Source: Kiritimatiellales bacterium (GTDB lineage Bacteria > Verrucomicrobiota > Kiritimatiellia > Kiritimatiellales > Pontiellaceae). Taken from it: a stretch of 11,321 nucleotides of DNA. Position numbers and translations under genes: made by a program. The stretch covers positions 1 through 11,321 of the forward strand of contig JABDQT010000128.1 in assembly GCA_013042165.1 (NCBI GenBank), given 5' to 3'. This document shows, piece by piece, positions 1 to 7,676 of the stretch. The notes under the pieces were generated by a model. That model did not search any database. It was not told the origin of the DNA and saw nothing but the letters and a program-made list of their open reading frames with translations. Within the stretch, counting starts at the first letter, position 1, and each line of letters opens with the position of its first letter.

Positions 1-2876
1 AGTTCCCAGGTCCAGAAGAAGGGCGTCCAGTCGATGTAGGGGACCAGTTCCTCGACGCTGACCGAAAACTCGCGCAAACCGAGGAAGTCCGGCTTCGGCG
101 GGGTATAGTTTTTCCAGTCGAGTGACAGCTCATTCGCACGCGCCTTTTCCAGCGGCATGAACTCCTTGGCCTGCTGGGTGGCGTGGTGTTCCTTGCGAAT
201 GCCCTCGTATTCGATTTTTACGGCACGGGTAAACTCCTCGCCACGGCCAAGAATCGACTGCACCGTCGTTACGGCGGTCGAGGCATCGAGCGAGTGCATC
301 GCAAGTCCGTCATATTCCGGCGAAATTTTTACCGCCGTATGCTTTTTGCTGGTGGTGGCTCCGCCGACAAGCAGCGGCGTCTGCATGCCTTCGCGCTGCA
401 TCTCCTTGGCCACGTGCACCATTTCGTCGAGCGAGGGCGTGATCAGGCCGGAGAGGCCGATGATATCCGCACCCCAATCCCGGGCCTCCTTGAGAATGGT
501 GTCCCACGGCACCATCACGCCGATATCTTTCACGTCATAGTTGTTGCAGGCGAGCACCACCCCGACAATGTTCTTGCCGATATCGTGCACATCGCCTTTT
601 ACGGTGGCCATCAGCACCTTGCCGGCGCTCGAGCTTTCCGCGCCCTCTTTTTCCGCTTCGAGATAGGGCAGCAGATAGGCGACCGCCTTCTTCATCACGC
701 GTGCGCTCTTGACCACCTGCGGCAGAAACATTTTACCGGAACCGAACAGTTCACCTACCACGCCCATGCCGGCCATGAGCGGGCCCTCGATTACCTTGAG
801 CGGGCGCTCATATTTTTGACGGGCCTCTTCGACGTCTTCGTCAATGTGGTCGGTAATACCCTTGACCAGTGCGTGCGAAAGCCGCTCCTCCACCGAAGCT
901 TCGCGCCACGCCTGGGTTTCGGCCTCCTTCTTTGCGCTGCCGCCTTCGGATTTGATGAGCTCGGCATATTCAATCAGGTTTTCGGTCGCGTCGTCCCTGC
1001 GGTTGAGCAGCACATCCTCCACGCGGCTCATCAGCTCCTCGGGCACTTCGTCGTACACCTCGAGCATGCCCGGGTTGACGATACCCATGTTCAAGCCGGC
1101 CGCCATGCCGTGATAAAGAAAGGCGGCATGGATCGCTTCGCGTACGCGGTTGTTGCCGCGGAACGAGAACGACACATTGCTGATGCCGCCGCTGACCGAT
1201 ACACCGGGCAGTGTTTCGCGAATCACCCGGGTGGCTTCGAAAAAGGAGGTGGCGTTGATGCGGTGCTCTTCCATGCCGGTGCCGATCGGAAAAACATTCG
1301 GGTCGAAAATAATGTCGGTCGGATCGATGCCGAGCTCATCCACGAGAATATGATAGGCCCGCGTGCAGATCTCGATGCGTCGCTCGGTGGTATCGGCCTG
1401 GCCGGTTTCGTCAAAGGCCATCACGACCATGCCCGCGCCGTAGCGCTGGACCTTGCGCGCGTGCTCGCGGAATTCGTCTTCGCCTTCTTTCAGGCTGATG
1501 GAATTGACGATCGCCTTTCCCTGCACGCATTTGAGTCCGGCTTCGATGACCGCCCATTTCGAGGAGTCGATCATGGTCGGAACGCGCGAGATATCGGGCT
1601 CGGCGGCCACCAGATTCAGGAACCGCACCATCATCGCCTCGGAATCGATCAACCCTTCATCCATATTGATGTCGATGATGTTGGCGCCGTTCTCGACCTG
1701 GTGCTGGGCAATCTGCAGGGCTGCTTCAAGGTCGCCCTCACGGATCAGCCGGGCAAACCTGGGCGAGCCGGTGATATTCGAGCGCTCGCCCACCATCACC
1801 AGATTCATTTCCGGCGTGATGCGCAGGGGTTCGAGTCCGCTGAAGCGCGGAGCGGTGTCCGGCTGCGGCGGGATGCGCGGCGGGTGCTTTTTGACCACTT
1901 CGGCCATGGCGCGGATGTGGTCGGGTGTTGTGCCGCAGCAACCGCCCCAGATATTGGCCAGACCATGCGCGGCAAAATCATCGTAGATCCGGGCCATGTC
2001 CGCGGGCGTATCGTCGTAGCCGCCGAAGGCGTTGGGCAATCCGGCATTGGCATAGATGCTCACATAGCAGGGGGCCACCTCGGCCAGCTCTTCGATATAA
2101 GGACGCATGTCCTCGGCCCCGAGCGCGCAGTTGATCCCGACGGAGATGGGGTTCGCATGTTCGATGCTGTACCAGAAGGCGGTGGGGGTCTGGCCGGAAA
2201 GCGTGCGGCCGGACTTGTCGGTAATCGTGACCGAGATCATCACCGGCAGACGGCGGCCGGTTTTTTCGAATACTTCTTCAATGGCGAACAGGGCCGCTTT
2301 GGCATTGAGCGTGTCGAAGATTGTTTCAACCAGCAGGAGATCCACGCCGCCTTCGAGCAGCGCTTCCGTCTGCTCGGTGTAGGCCTTGACGAGATCATCG
2401 AAGGTAACGGCACGGAAACCGGGGTCGTTTACATCCGGCGAAATGGACGCCGTGCGATTGGTGGGACCGATGGAGCCGGCGACAAAAAGCGTGCGCGAAG
2501 GATCATTGGACATCACGCGCTCGACTGCGCGGCGCGCGACCTGGGCGGCCTCGAGGTTGAGCTCGCGGACGAAGGCTTCGAGGCCATAGTCGGCCTGGGA
2601 TATGGTGGTGGAGCTGAACGTGTTGGTTTCGATGATGTCGGCGCCGGCTTCCAGGAAGGCGACATGGATATCTTCAATCACATCCGGCTTGGTGATGACC
2701 AACAGATCGTTGTTGCCCTTCAGGTCGGAAGGGTGGTCCGCAAAACGGTCCCCGCGAAAGTCAGCCTCTTCGAGTGTATGCTTCTGGATCATGGTGCCCA
2801 TGGCGCCGTCCAGCATCAGTTGCCGCTCTTTCAGCAATTCCTCAAAACATCTACCGCGTTCTTCTGTATATTCCAT
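1..2876 (-). CDS. metH: Cobalamin-dependent methionine synthase (5' part; C-terminus cut by window edge)
   Basis: Transfers the methyl group of 5-methyltetrahydrofolate to homocysteine through a cobalamin cofactor, making methionine in the cytosol. Translated from ATG at 2876, it begins [15 protein letters not shown] and stays open to position 1, giving 958 complete codons of an expected ~1,230. Visible domains in order: homocysteine-binding barrel (about residues 15-325) with the zinc ligands Cys250 (GINCALG) and Cys313-Cys314 (GGCCGT); pterin-binding barrel (about 350-610, with GERSNITGS and [15 protein letters not shown] motifs); helical cap (about 650-740); cobalamin domain with DVHDIGKN, whose His764 is the expected lower axial cobalt ligand; and the first residues of the AdoMet-binding reactivation domain. 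Residue numbering tracks E. coli MetH (Cys247, Cys310/311, His759) within a few residues, so nothing is missing internally. No strong Shine-Dalgarno is seen before the ATG; the start is chosen because conservation begins right after it. The frame is intact. Confidence 0.97.
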   Translation of the reverse strand, partial: MEYTEERGRCFEELLKERQLMLDGAMGTMIQKHTLEEADFRGDRFADHPSDLKGNNDLLVITKPDVIEDIHVAFLEAGADIIETNTFSSTTISQADYGLEAFVRELNLEAAQVARRAVERVMSNDPSRTLFVAGSIGPTNRTASISPDVNDPGFRAVTFDDLVKAYTEQTEALLEGGVDLLLVETIFDTLNAKAALFAIEEVFEKTGRRLPVMISVTITDKSGRTLSGQTPTAFWYSIEHANPISVGINCALGAEDMRPYIEELAEVAPCYVSIYANAGLPNAFGGYDDTPADMARIYDDFAAHGLANIWGGCCGTTPDHIRAMAEVVKKHPPRIPPQPDTAPRFSGLEPLRITPEMNLVMVGERSNITGSPRFARLIREGDLEAALQIAQHQVENGANIIDINMDEGLIDSEAMMVRFLNLVAAEPDISRVPTMIDSSKWAVIEAGLKCVQGKAIVNSISLKEGEDEFREHARKVQRYGAGMVVMAFDETGQADTTERRIEICTRAYHILVDELGIDPTDIIFDPNVFPIGTGMEEHRINATSFFEATRVIRETLPGVSVSGGISNVSFSFRGNNRVREAIHAAFLYHGMAAGLNMGIVNPGMLEVYDEVPEELMSRVEDVLLNRRDDATENLIEYAELIKSEGGSAKKEAETQAWREASVEERLSHALVKGITDHIDEDVEEARQKYERPLKVIEGPLMAGMGVVGELFGSGKMFLPQVVKSARVMKKAVAYLLPYLEAEKEGAESSSAGKVLMATVKGDVHDIGKNIVGVVLACNNYDVKDIGVMVPWDTILKEARDWGADIIGLSGLITPSLDEMVHVAKEMQREGMQTPLLVGGATTSKKHTAVKISPEYDGLAMHSLDASTAVTTVQSILGRGEEFTRAVKIEYEGIRKEHHATQQAKEFMPLEKARANELSLDWKNYTPPKPDFLGLREFSVSVEELVPYIDWTPFFWTWE

Positions 2877-2895
2877 CGGTTGGTTTTCCCGTTCT

Positions 2896-2920
2896 TCAGC
2901 TCATACTTGATATGAGCTGA
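2896..2920 (-). promoter_or_regulatory. Perfect inverted repeat in the metH leader
   Basis: TCAGCTCATA and TATGAGCTGA are perfect 10-bp inverted arms around a 5-nt centre, ending 19 bp upstream of the metH ATG. It could be an operator or an mRNA hairpin close to the ribosome binding region. It does not match the MetJ box (AGACGTCT repeats) or the MetR pattern (TGAA-N5-TTCA), and I do not recognise a SAM or cobalamin riboswitch here. The symmetry is seen directly; the regulatory role is inferred. Confidence 0.5.
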
Positions 2921-2923
2921 CTG

Positions 2924-2951
2924 TATATATCCGTTTATCCGGATATTGCAA
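2924..2951 (-). promoter_or_regulatory. Candidate metH promoter
   Basis: Reading the minus strand, TTGCAA (2951-2946) and TATATA (2929-2924) are separated by 16 bp; each matches 4 of 6 bases of the sigma-70 consensus. Transcription from here would begin at about the outer arm of the 2896-2920 inverted repeat. A second, weaker inverted repeat (ATATCCG / CGGATAT, 2927-2933 and 2940-2946) overlaps the spacer and could be an operator. PVC promoters are poorly characterised, so this is tentative. Confidence 0.3.
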
Positions 2952-3165
2952 TATAAAATGCGCTACTTAATGAATCAGAGGTTTTTAAGCCTTTTCAGGG
3001 TTGGTGGGAAGTCAAATTGCGCTGACAGCGGGCTGAAAAAGAAAGCGACGCAAGGTAAAGGGGTATCCCTGCGCCGCCCATTAGGAAGAAGAAACTGTGA
3101 AGCTTCTCTTATTCACGGAACGAAACGCTTCGCGGATATGGGACAAAAAAGTCGGGAAAAAGAAA
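2952..3165. other. Intergenic stretch between metH promoter region and dinB remnant
   Basis: I see no gene with a credible start or conserved protein in these roughly 210 bases. Short open frames on the plus strand give low-complexity, basic peptides with no recognisable motif. No B12 box, SAM-I core or T-box elements were recognised on the minus strand upstream of metH. It probably includes decayed sequence downstream of the polymerase remnant plus the distal metH upstream region. Confidence 0.4.
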
Positions 3166-3463
3166 TTATTTGATTTCGGACCCTCTTTTCAGGATTTGCT
3201 TGTCACAGAAAACCTTTATCCGATCGATGGCGATACCAGGTGGGTTTCACTTATCAAGCTTCGGGACGGGGTGCTCTTCAAAAAGATTGAGCTGCACCAT
3301 CGACGGCATATCGGTTTTCGTCAGGTCGCCGATCTCGATTCTGGTCAGACGCGCGGGCCGGGTACGCAGGAATACCGTACCTCTCGGGATGATCGCGCTG
3401 TTACGAATAGGCGAAGAATGCATCGATGTCGACATGCAGAAAAGTTTTATGGGGCTGTTCCAT
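3166..3463 (-). pseudogene. Remnant of a Y-family DNA polymerase (DinB/UmuC type), internally deleted
   Basis: From ATG at 3463 (AAGAG 5 bp upstream) the minus strand reads MEQPHKTFLHVDIDAFFAYS, then a TAA at 3403-3401, then QRDHPERYGIPA in the same frame. This matches the N-terminus of Y-family translesion polymerases, where HVDMDAFFASVEQRD carries the first catalytic Asp. The frame then changes: TRIEIGDLTKTD...QLNLFEE...KLDK, a TGA at 3249-3247, and IDRIKVFCDKQILKRGSEIK ending at TAA 3168-3166. This resembles the little-finger end, QLSLF-type clamp-binding motif and C-terminal helix of the same family. Only about 100 codons remain of the usual 350-420, so the palm, fingers and most of the little finger are gone. 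Two in-frame stops and a frame switch make it non-functional. Recognition is by motif memory, not alignment; dinB versus umuC cannot be decided. Confidence 0.72.
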
Positions 3464-3520
3464 GCGCTCTTGCGGTTAAAATCTGGGTGCTCTTTAATGC
3501 TTTGCTTCAAATGAAAATCA

Positions 3521-3549
3521 TTTAAGCTCTCTAACAACTGTCGTATAAA
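3521..3549 (+). promoter_or_regulatory. Candidate promoter for the zinc-finger protein gene
   Basis: TATAAA at 3544-3549 is a good -10 box (5 of 6). TTTAAG at 3521-3526, 17 bp upstream, is only a weak -35 match (3 of 6). The implied start of transcription would leave a leader of about 10 bases or fewer before the ATG at 3567, consistent with the absence of a Shine-Dalgarno sequence and possibly a near-leaderless message. Confidence 0.3.
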
Positions 3550-3566
3550 TATATGTAGTGGTCGCC

Positions 3567-4868
3567 ATGGAAGAGAAATCACATCCACAGGAAGAGCACA
3601 AGGATGCGCGCGATATCATCCTTGATCTCAACTTTGTGCCCCAATGGGCCCGCAAGCCGCCGGGTGAAAATCATTACAGCAAGCGCGAAACAACCGATCG
3701 TGCGCGGCCGCGCCGCAAGGACGACCGGCGACCGCCCCGGCGCGAGGGCCGCAAGGATGAACGGCCACGCAAGCCCAGGCCGGAGCGCTCCGACCGTCCC
3801 GTCCGCAAGGCTCCGCCGCGGGAACCTATTAAAGAGCTTCCGGTTACCGTCACCTTCCTGCCGGAGCAAAAGCGTCTTGCCTCGCTGGTGCGGCAGATCC
3901 ACCACTCGCGCCGCGCCTATCCGCTGATGGATCTCGCCAATCTGCTGATCCATGACGCCGAAGGCTATCTGGTGAAGATTGAGGCCAACAAGGACACTCC
4001 CGATTTCGAGTTATACCACTGCAGACAGTGCAAGGCGGTTGCTTCCACTGAAGAGATGATCATTCAGCACATCCAGGCAAAGCACCTGACCGATTTTTAT
4101 GACAAGGAAGAGATTGAGAGCGAACCGCCTGCCGGAAATTTTCCGGGGGTCGCCCGCTGCCGGAAATCGGGTATCCTGCTCGGTCCGCCGAACCACCACA
4201 GCTATGCCGAGAAGCTGGCGGAAGTGCACCAGTTGCGCTTTGCCCATCTCTCGCTCGATGAATACAAACGCAGCATCGAGATTGTGAAGGATGAGGAACT
4301 GGTTGAGCGCTGGAAGGAAGAGAGCCGCAAGCAAACCGTCTACCGACTTAAATCCGACACTGAAGCCGAGCCGGTCGATCTGAAGAAGGCGGAGGTCGAT
4401 TTTGCCAAGCAGGTGCCTGGGCTCTATGAAATGACCCATCGTGCCATCGTTCCTGCCAAAGTAGCGCAAGGTTTGGACGATCGCCATATCACCCATGCCA
4501 TTCGTCAGGTGTGGAGCAAGGAAAGCCGTTTTCCGATCACCATGTCGTTTGCCATGCGGGCGGCATTCCGCCATATGCATCTGCACATCTTCAAGGCCGG
4601 CAAAATCAATTTTGTGACCCACATCAAACCGCATGCCGTCAAGCCCGAGGACACGGTCGAAAACATTGCCGAAGTTCTTCGCTTTTTGAAGGAGCACCCC
4701 GGCTCGACCCGGCAGCACCTGCTCGAATGCCTGCATCCCTCGCTCGATCCGTCTTCCGAGGAGGCGAAGGATGCGCTTCAGCCGCTCGGCTGGCTTATTG
4801 AGCGGGGCCACATTATCGAATTCTTCAACGGAACCCTTTCTGTTCCCCTTGGCCGTAAAAAACGGTAA
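3567..4868 (+). CDS. Conserved protein of unknown function with one C2H2-type zinc finger
   Basis: A 433-aa protein if started at ATG 3567; a GTG at 3558 would add three residues, and neither start has a clear Shine-Dalgarno. Residues about 37-92 are very rich in Arg, Lys, Pro and Asp and are probably disordered and able to bind nucleic acid. A zinc-finger pattern C-X2-C-X12-H-X4-H follows at C152, C155, H168, H173 (HCRQCKAV...QHIQAKH). Next is a GPPNHHSY motif near residue 206, a charged helical segment (about 210-260), a central region (about 290-350), and a C-terminal part (from about 365) that looks like a winged-helix fold (STRQHLLECL...GHIIEFFNGTLSVP). The layout resembles uncharacterised proteins I associate with Verrucomicrobiota/Kiritimatiellota. 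A DNA- or RNA-binding regulatory role is inference only. It stands alone, divergent from the polymerase remnant and 118 bp before the next gene. Confidence 0.85.
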   Translation: MEEKSHPQEEHKDARDIILDLNFVPQWARKPPGENHYSKRETTDRARPRRKDDRRPPRREGRKDERPRKPRPERSDRPVRKAPPREPIKELPVTVTFLPEQKRLASLVRQIHHSRRAYPLMDLANLLIHDAEGYLVKIEANKDTPDFELYHCRQCKAVASTEEMIIQHIQAKHLTDFYDKEEIESEPPAGNFPGVARCRKSGILLGPPNHHSYAEKLAEVHQLRFAHLSLDEYKRSIEIVKDEELVERWKEESRKQTVYRLKSDTEAEPVDLKKAEVDFAKQVPGLYEMTHRAIVPAKVAQGLDDRHITHAIRQVWSKESRFPITMSFAMRAAFRHMHLHIFKAGKINFVTHIKPHAVKPEDTVENIAEVLRFLKEHPGSTRQHLLECLHPSLDPSSEEAKDALQPLGWLIERGHIIEFFNGTLSVPLGRKKR

Positions 4869-4986
4869 AGGCGGCAATAAAAGCACCGTTCATGCGTTTT
4901 TTACGAGAGGGTATAAGCGTTGGTTACGCTTGACGAATCCAGGGTGGGTACGCATGCTTCAGACGATTGGTCAAAGGACGATTTCC

Positions 4987-5682
4987 ATGATTGGGGCAGA
5001 GACAAATAGATTTATTTTAATGGGTGTGATGGCCGTTTTCACAGCCGTCTCGTGCCATGCCGCCTCGGAATACGAGCGTGAGCGATACAATGTGATTGTC
5101 GATCGTTCTCCCTTTGGCACGGAAGAGCTGGCTGCGCCGGAGCCGGACACCTCGGTGCAGGATGCCGCGGCCGCTCAGGCGGCATCAAAGGAGCTACGCC
5201 TCTGCTTTCTGCTGGAGTCGGAGGACGGCGAAATCCGGGCCGGCTTCGAGAACAAGACGGCCAAGGCAGGGGACCCCAAAAGTATCATGCTCATGGTGGG
5301 CGAAAGCTTCCGCGGCATGAAGCTGCTCAATATTGACCTGGAGAACTCAAGGGCAACATTGCAACGCAATGGCTCGCGGGTGCTCTTTTCGTTGACGAAG
5401 CCTGCCGCGGCCGCTACTGCCGCGAAGAAGTCTGTTGCTCAACCGCAGCGCCGTTTCGGTGGCGGGTTTCGTCGTCAACCTCCGCAACAACCGCAGAAGC
5501 CGCCGGAACCGGAGCTTTCGCCCGAAGAACAGGCGAAAAAACGGGAGGAAGTGCGCGAAAACCTGCGCCAGTATCAGATGGAAGTTATCCGGGCCGGCAT
5601 GCCGCCATTACCGATTCCGCTTACCCAGGAAATGGATGACCAGCTGGTTTCCGAAGGAATCCTTCCGCCAGGAAGTCAGTAG
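4987..5682 (+). CDS. Exported GspC/PilP-like secretion or pilus accessory protein
   Basis: A 231-aa protein from ATG 4987, chosen because AAAGGA lies 8 bp upstream and a signal sequence follows immediately; an in-frame ATG at 4954 is less well supported. Residues 1-26 have a basic start, a hydrophobic core (FILMGVMAVFTAVS) and a likely signal peptidase I site after CHA; the AVSC could be a lipobox but lacks the usual Leu/Val/Ile at -3. The segment YNVIVDRSPFG (about residues 34-44) and the beta-rich domain to about 135 (LCFLLESEDGEIRAGFEN, MKLLNIDLENSRATLQRNGSRVLFSL) recall the homology region of GspC/PilP proteins, which link inner-membrane assembly platforms to the outer-membrane secretin. 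A low-complexity Ala, then Gln/Pro/Arg linker (about 137-175) leads to a charged helix and a short Pro-rich tail. Its position against a GspE-family ATPase supports the idea. Family assignment is tentative. Confidence 0.6.
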   Translation: MIGAETNRFILMGVMAVFTAVSCHAASEYERERYNVIVDRSPFGTEELAAPEPDTSVQDAAAAQAASKELRLCFLLESEDGEIRAGFENKTAKAGDPKSIMLMVGESFRGMKLLNIDLENSRATLQRNGSRVLFSLTKPAAAATAAKKSVAQPQRRFGGGFRRQPPQQPQKPPEPELSPEEQAKKREEVRENLRQYQMEVIRAGMPPLPIPLTQEMDDQLVSEGILPPGSQ

Positions 5683-5687
5683 CCGGA

Positions 5688-7418
5688 CTACTCGTCGTAT
5701 TCATTCTCTTCGGTGACGCGCAAAATCTCGTCGATGGTCGTAACTCCGGCCAGCACCTTGTCCCAGCCATCCTCGCGCAGCGTCCGCATGCCATGTTCGA
5801 GCGAGGTCCTCTTGATGTCGCTGGCGGAGGCGTGGGCAATGACGAGTGGCCGGATTTCATCGGTCACCGGCAGGATTTCAAAAATACCGGTACGGCCCTT
5901 GTAGCCGTTGCCGCGACATTCGTCGCAGCCAACGGCTTCGTATATGGGCCCTTCCTTTGCCAGCCGTTCGACTGGAAAGTTGTGCTCGCGGAGAAACGTT
6001 TCGTCCACCTTCACCGGCTGGCGGCAGGCTTTGCAAAGGCCGCGCACGAGGCGCTGGGCCACGATACCCTCGACCGAAGAGGCCACCAGAAACGGTTCAA
6101 TACCCATGTCGAGCAGGCGGGTGATGGTGCTGGCAGAGTCGTTTGTATGAATGGTGCTGAATACCAGATGGCCCGTCAGTGCAGCGCGAATGGCAATTTC
6201 CGCCGTTTCCTTATCGCGGATTTCCCCGACCATGATCACATCGGGATCCTGGCGCAGGAAGGTGCGCAGGGTATTGGCAAAAGTCAGCCCGATTTCGGGT
6301 CGCATCTGCACCTGGTTGACGCCGGTCATTTCATATTCGATCGGGTCCTCGGCCGACATGATGCGCTTGTCCACCGAGTTGATGGTGTGCAGCCAGGCAT
6401 AGAGCGAGGTGGATTTTCCTGAGCCGGTCGGTCCCGTCACCAGCAGGATCCCATGGGGGCGGGTGATCATTTTCTTCAGCAGCGAGCTGTCGTGGTCATT
6501 CAACCCGAGATCTTTCATGGTGATCAGGCCGCCACCGCGCATCAACAGACGCAGACTCACGCTCTCGCCATAGACCGTCGGCATGGTGGATACGCGCACA
6601 TCGATCTCGGCACCGCGGATGCGGACGCTGATACGGCCATCCTGCGGCAGGCGCTTCTCTGCAATATCCATGTTGGCCATCACCTTGATGCGCGAGATGA
6701 CCGACGACTGGAAACGCTTCAGTTGCGGCGGCATCGGAGTTTCATGCAGGACGCCGTCCACACGGTACCGTATCCGCAGATCGGTTTCCATCGGCTCGAT
6801 GTGAATGTCTGTTGCCCGGTCGTTGTAGGCCTCCCAGATAATCTGGTTCACGAACTTGACGACCGAGGCTTCCTGATCAAGCTCGCTGAGATCCTGTCTG
6901 AGAAGGCTCTCGTCGTCCTCGAGGTCGAGCGTCTTGTTCTGCATCATGCGGTCGAGCGTTTCCGCGCCGACGCCGTAGAATTTCTTTGCCGCGGTGGCAA
7001 TATCGTCCGCCGGGCTGAGCACCATCCGAATGCGGCATTCGGCCGCGAGGCCGAGGGCATCGGCCAGGCCGGGAGTGAACGGGTCGCTTGTGGCCACCAT
7101 CAGGCATCCGTCCTCTTCGGCCAGCGGCATGACATTGTAGAGGAAGATCGCCTTGGGCGGCAGCTTTTCAAGAATGGCAGGGTCAATTTCGACTTCTTTG
7201 AGTCGCTGGTAGGGCAGCACCATGGATTCCGCCAGCCTGGTCAGGAGTTCATCTTCCTTGAGATCGCTCAATTCCAGTATGGTCGCACAGACCGGCTGAC
7301 TGTTTGCCCTCGCCGCCTGAAGTATTTCTTCGAGCTGCCCGGCTTCAAAGAGTCCGGTGGCTTCCAGGAGATCATGGATTCTGGTATGGGTCGTCAACAT
7401 TGTGGAGCAGTCTGCCAT
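5688..7418 (-). CDS. gspE: Type II secretion / type IV pilus assembly ATPase (GspE/PilB family)
   Basis: A 576-aa hexameric cytoplasmic ATPase that powers pseudopilus or pilus extension. An N-terminal regulatory domain (about residues 10-160, T2SSE_N/MshEN type) precedes a catalytic core with the Asp box (TDIHIEP, about 203-209), Walker A GPTGSGKST (329-337), Walker B region DPDVIMVGEIRD (391-402) and His box GHLVFSTIHTN (416-426). The zinc-binding tetracysteine has CKAC (C462, C465) and CDEC (C498, C501), which favours the extension ATPases GspE/PilB over the retraction ATPase PilT. All key residues are intact. ATG 7418 is preceded by GAAGAG; a second Met at residue 7 has no ribosome site. 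Its stop is 5 bp from the stop of the convergent GspC/PilP-like gene. Whether it serves secretion or pili cannot be decided here because secretin, GspF/PilC and pilin genes are not in the window. Confidence 0.93.
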   Translation of the reverse strand: MADCSTMLTTHTRIHDLLEATGLFEAGQLEEILQAARANSQPVCATILELSDLKEDELLTRLAESMVLPYQRLKEVEIDPAILEKLPPKAIFLYNVMPLAEEDGCLMVATSDPFTPGLADALGLAAECRIRMVLSPADDIATAAKKFYGVGAETLDRMMQNKTLDLEDDESLLRQDLSELDQEASVVKFVNQIIWEAYNDRATDIHIEPMETDLRIRYRVDGVLHETPMPPQLKRFQSSVISRIKVMANMDIAEKRLPQDGRISVRIRGAEIDVRVSTMPTVYGESVSLRLLMRGGGLITMKDLGLNDHDSSLLKKMITRPHGILLVTGPTGSGKSTSLYAWLHTINSVDKRIMSAEDPIEYEMTGVNQVQMRPEIGLTFANTLRTFLRQDPDVIMVGEIRDKETAEIAIRAALTGHLVFSTIHTNDSASTITRLLDMGIEPFLVASSVEGIVAQRLVRGLCKACRQPVKVDETFLREHNFPVERLAKEGPIYEAVGCDECRGNGYKGRTGIFEILPVTDEIRPLVIAHASASDIKRTSLEHGMRTLREDGWDKVLAGVTTIDEILRVTEENEYDE

Positions 7419-7441
7419 TCACTCTTCGTGAAAAGCAACAG

Positions 7442-7471
7442 ATTATTGGTTGTCACTACCGGAACAATCAA
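7442..7471 (-). promoter_or_regulatory. Candidate promoter for the GspE/PilB ATPase gene
   Basis: On the minus strand TTGATT (7471-7466, 4 of 6 of -35) and AATAAT (7447-7442, 5 of 6 of -10) are separated by 18 bp and lie 23 bp upstream of the ATG at 7418. This would give a short leader carrying the GAAGAG ribosome site. Position and match are good for a sigma-70-type promoter but unproven. Confidence 0.42.
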
Positions 7472-7545
7472 CGGAACAGGCCCCTTTTTTATTGTGTTCG
7501 CATCGGTCGGGTGATTATTTATTCCGCTTCGATGCACGATCCAAT

Positions 7546-7580
7546 GCCCAGGTGGCGAAATTGGTAGACGCAAGGGACTT
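7546..7580 (+). pseudogene. Truncated tRNA-Leu: 5' half only, ending in the anticodon loop
   Basis: Positions 7546-7580 are a tRNA-Leu 5' half: an acceptor strand GCCCAGG, D arm and the 5' side of the anticodon arm. Bases 7551-7580 are identical over 30 bp to 7682-7711 of the intact tRNA-Leu(UAA) downstream. Identity stops after the base equivalent to position 34 (first anticodon base), where the palindromic repeat takes over. No 3' half matching its acceptor (expected CCTGGGC) occurs in the following 500 bases. The acceptor differs from that of the intact gene at two positions, so it is either a diverged partial duplicate or the relic of a different tRNA-Leu. Confidence 0.8.
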
Positions 7581-7640
7581 TCCGCCTGCGGCACCGCGAG
7601 TGCCTACGGCGGATCCGCCATAGCTTTGCGTAGGCGGAAA
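7575..7640. repeat. Palindromic interspersed repeat, copy A
   Basis: Outer arms TTTCCGCCTGCG (7579-7590) and CGTAGGCGGAAA (7629-7640) pair over 12 bp with one G-T. Inside are a small GCAC/GTGC hairpin (7591-7603) and the 12-bp palindrome GGCGGATCCGCC (7608-7619). The element follows the tRNA fragment without a gap; GGACTT (7575-7580) is shared by the tRNA fragment and by copy B. Compared with copy B it carries 18 extra bases (7593-7610). It behaves like a REP/MITE-type element, but the family is not identified. Confidence 0.75.
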
Positions 7641-7676
7641 AATCAAGGATTGGTATAGTTGACGTTTTAATAAGCT

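Noticed and set aside
183..2915. A 910-codon open frame on the plus strand opposite metH
   Set aside because: It is the mirror of a highly conserved minus-strand gene: the metH reading has every expected motif, while the plus-strand translation is rich in His, Arg and Gly with no recognisable domain. GC-rich codon bias creates such long antisense frames.
2877..3165. A cobalamin or SAM riboswitch ahead of metH
   Set aside because: I could not find a B12-box-like AGCCAGGAGACC core or the conserved SAM-I GGAGGGA...GGCAACC elements on the minus strand; only simple inverted repeats are visible.
3097..3525. A 142-codon plus-strand frame starting with GTG
   Set aside because: Its translation shows no known motif, whereas the opposite strand preserves both ends of a Y-family polymerase. 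It is best explained as antisense to the pseudogene.
4011..4886. A 291-codon minus-strand frame opposite the zinc-finger protein gene
   Set aside because: No motif and no ribosome site are visible. The plus-strand frame has the zinc-finger pattern and a more natural protein composition.
5793..7514. Long plus-strand frames opposite the GspE/PilB gene
   Set aside because: They are antisense shadows; the minus-strand product carries complete Walker A, Walker B, Asp-box, His-box and tetracysteine motifs.
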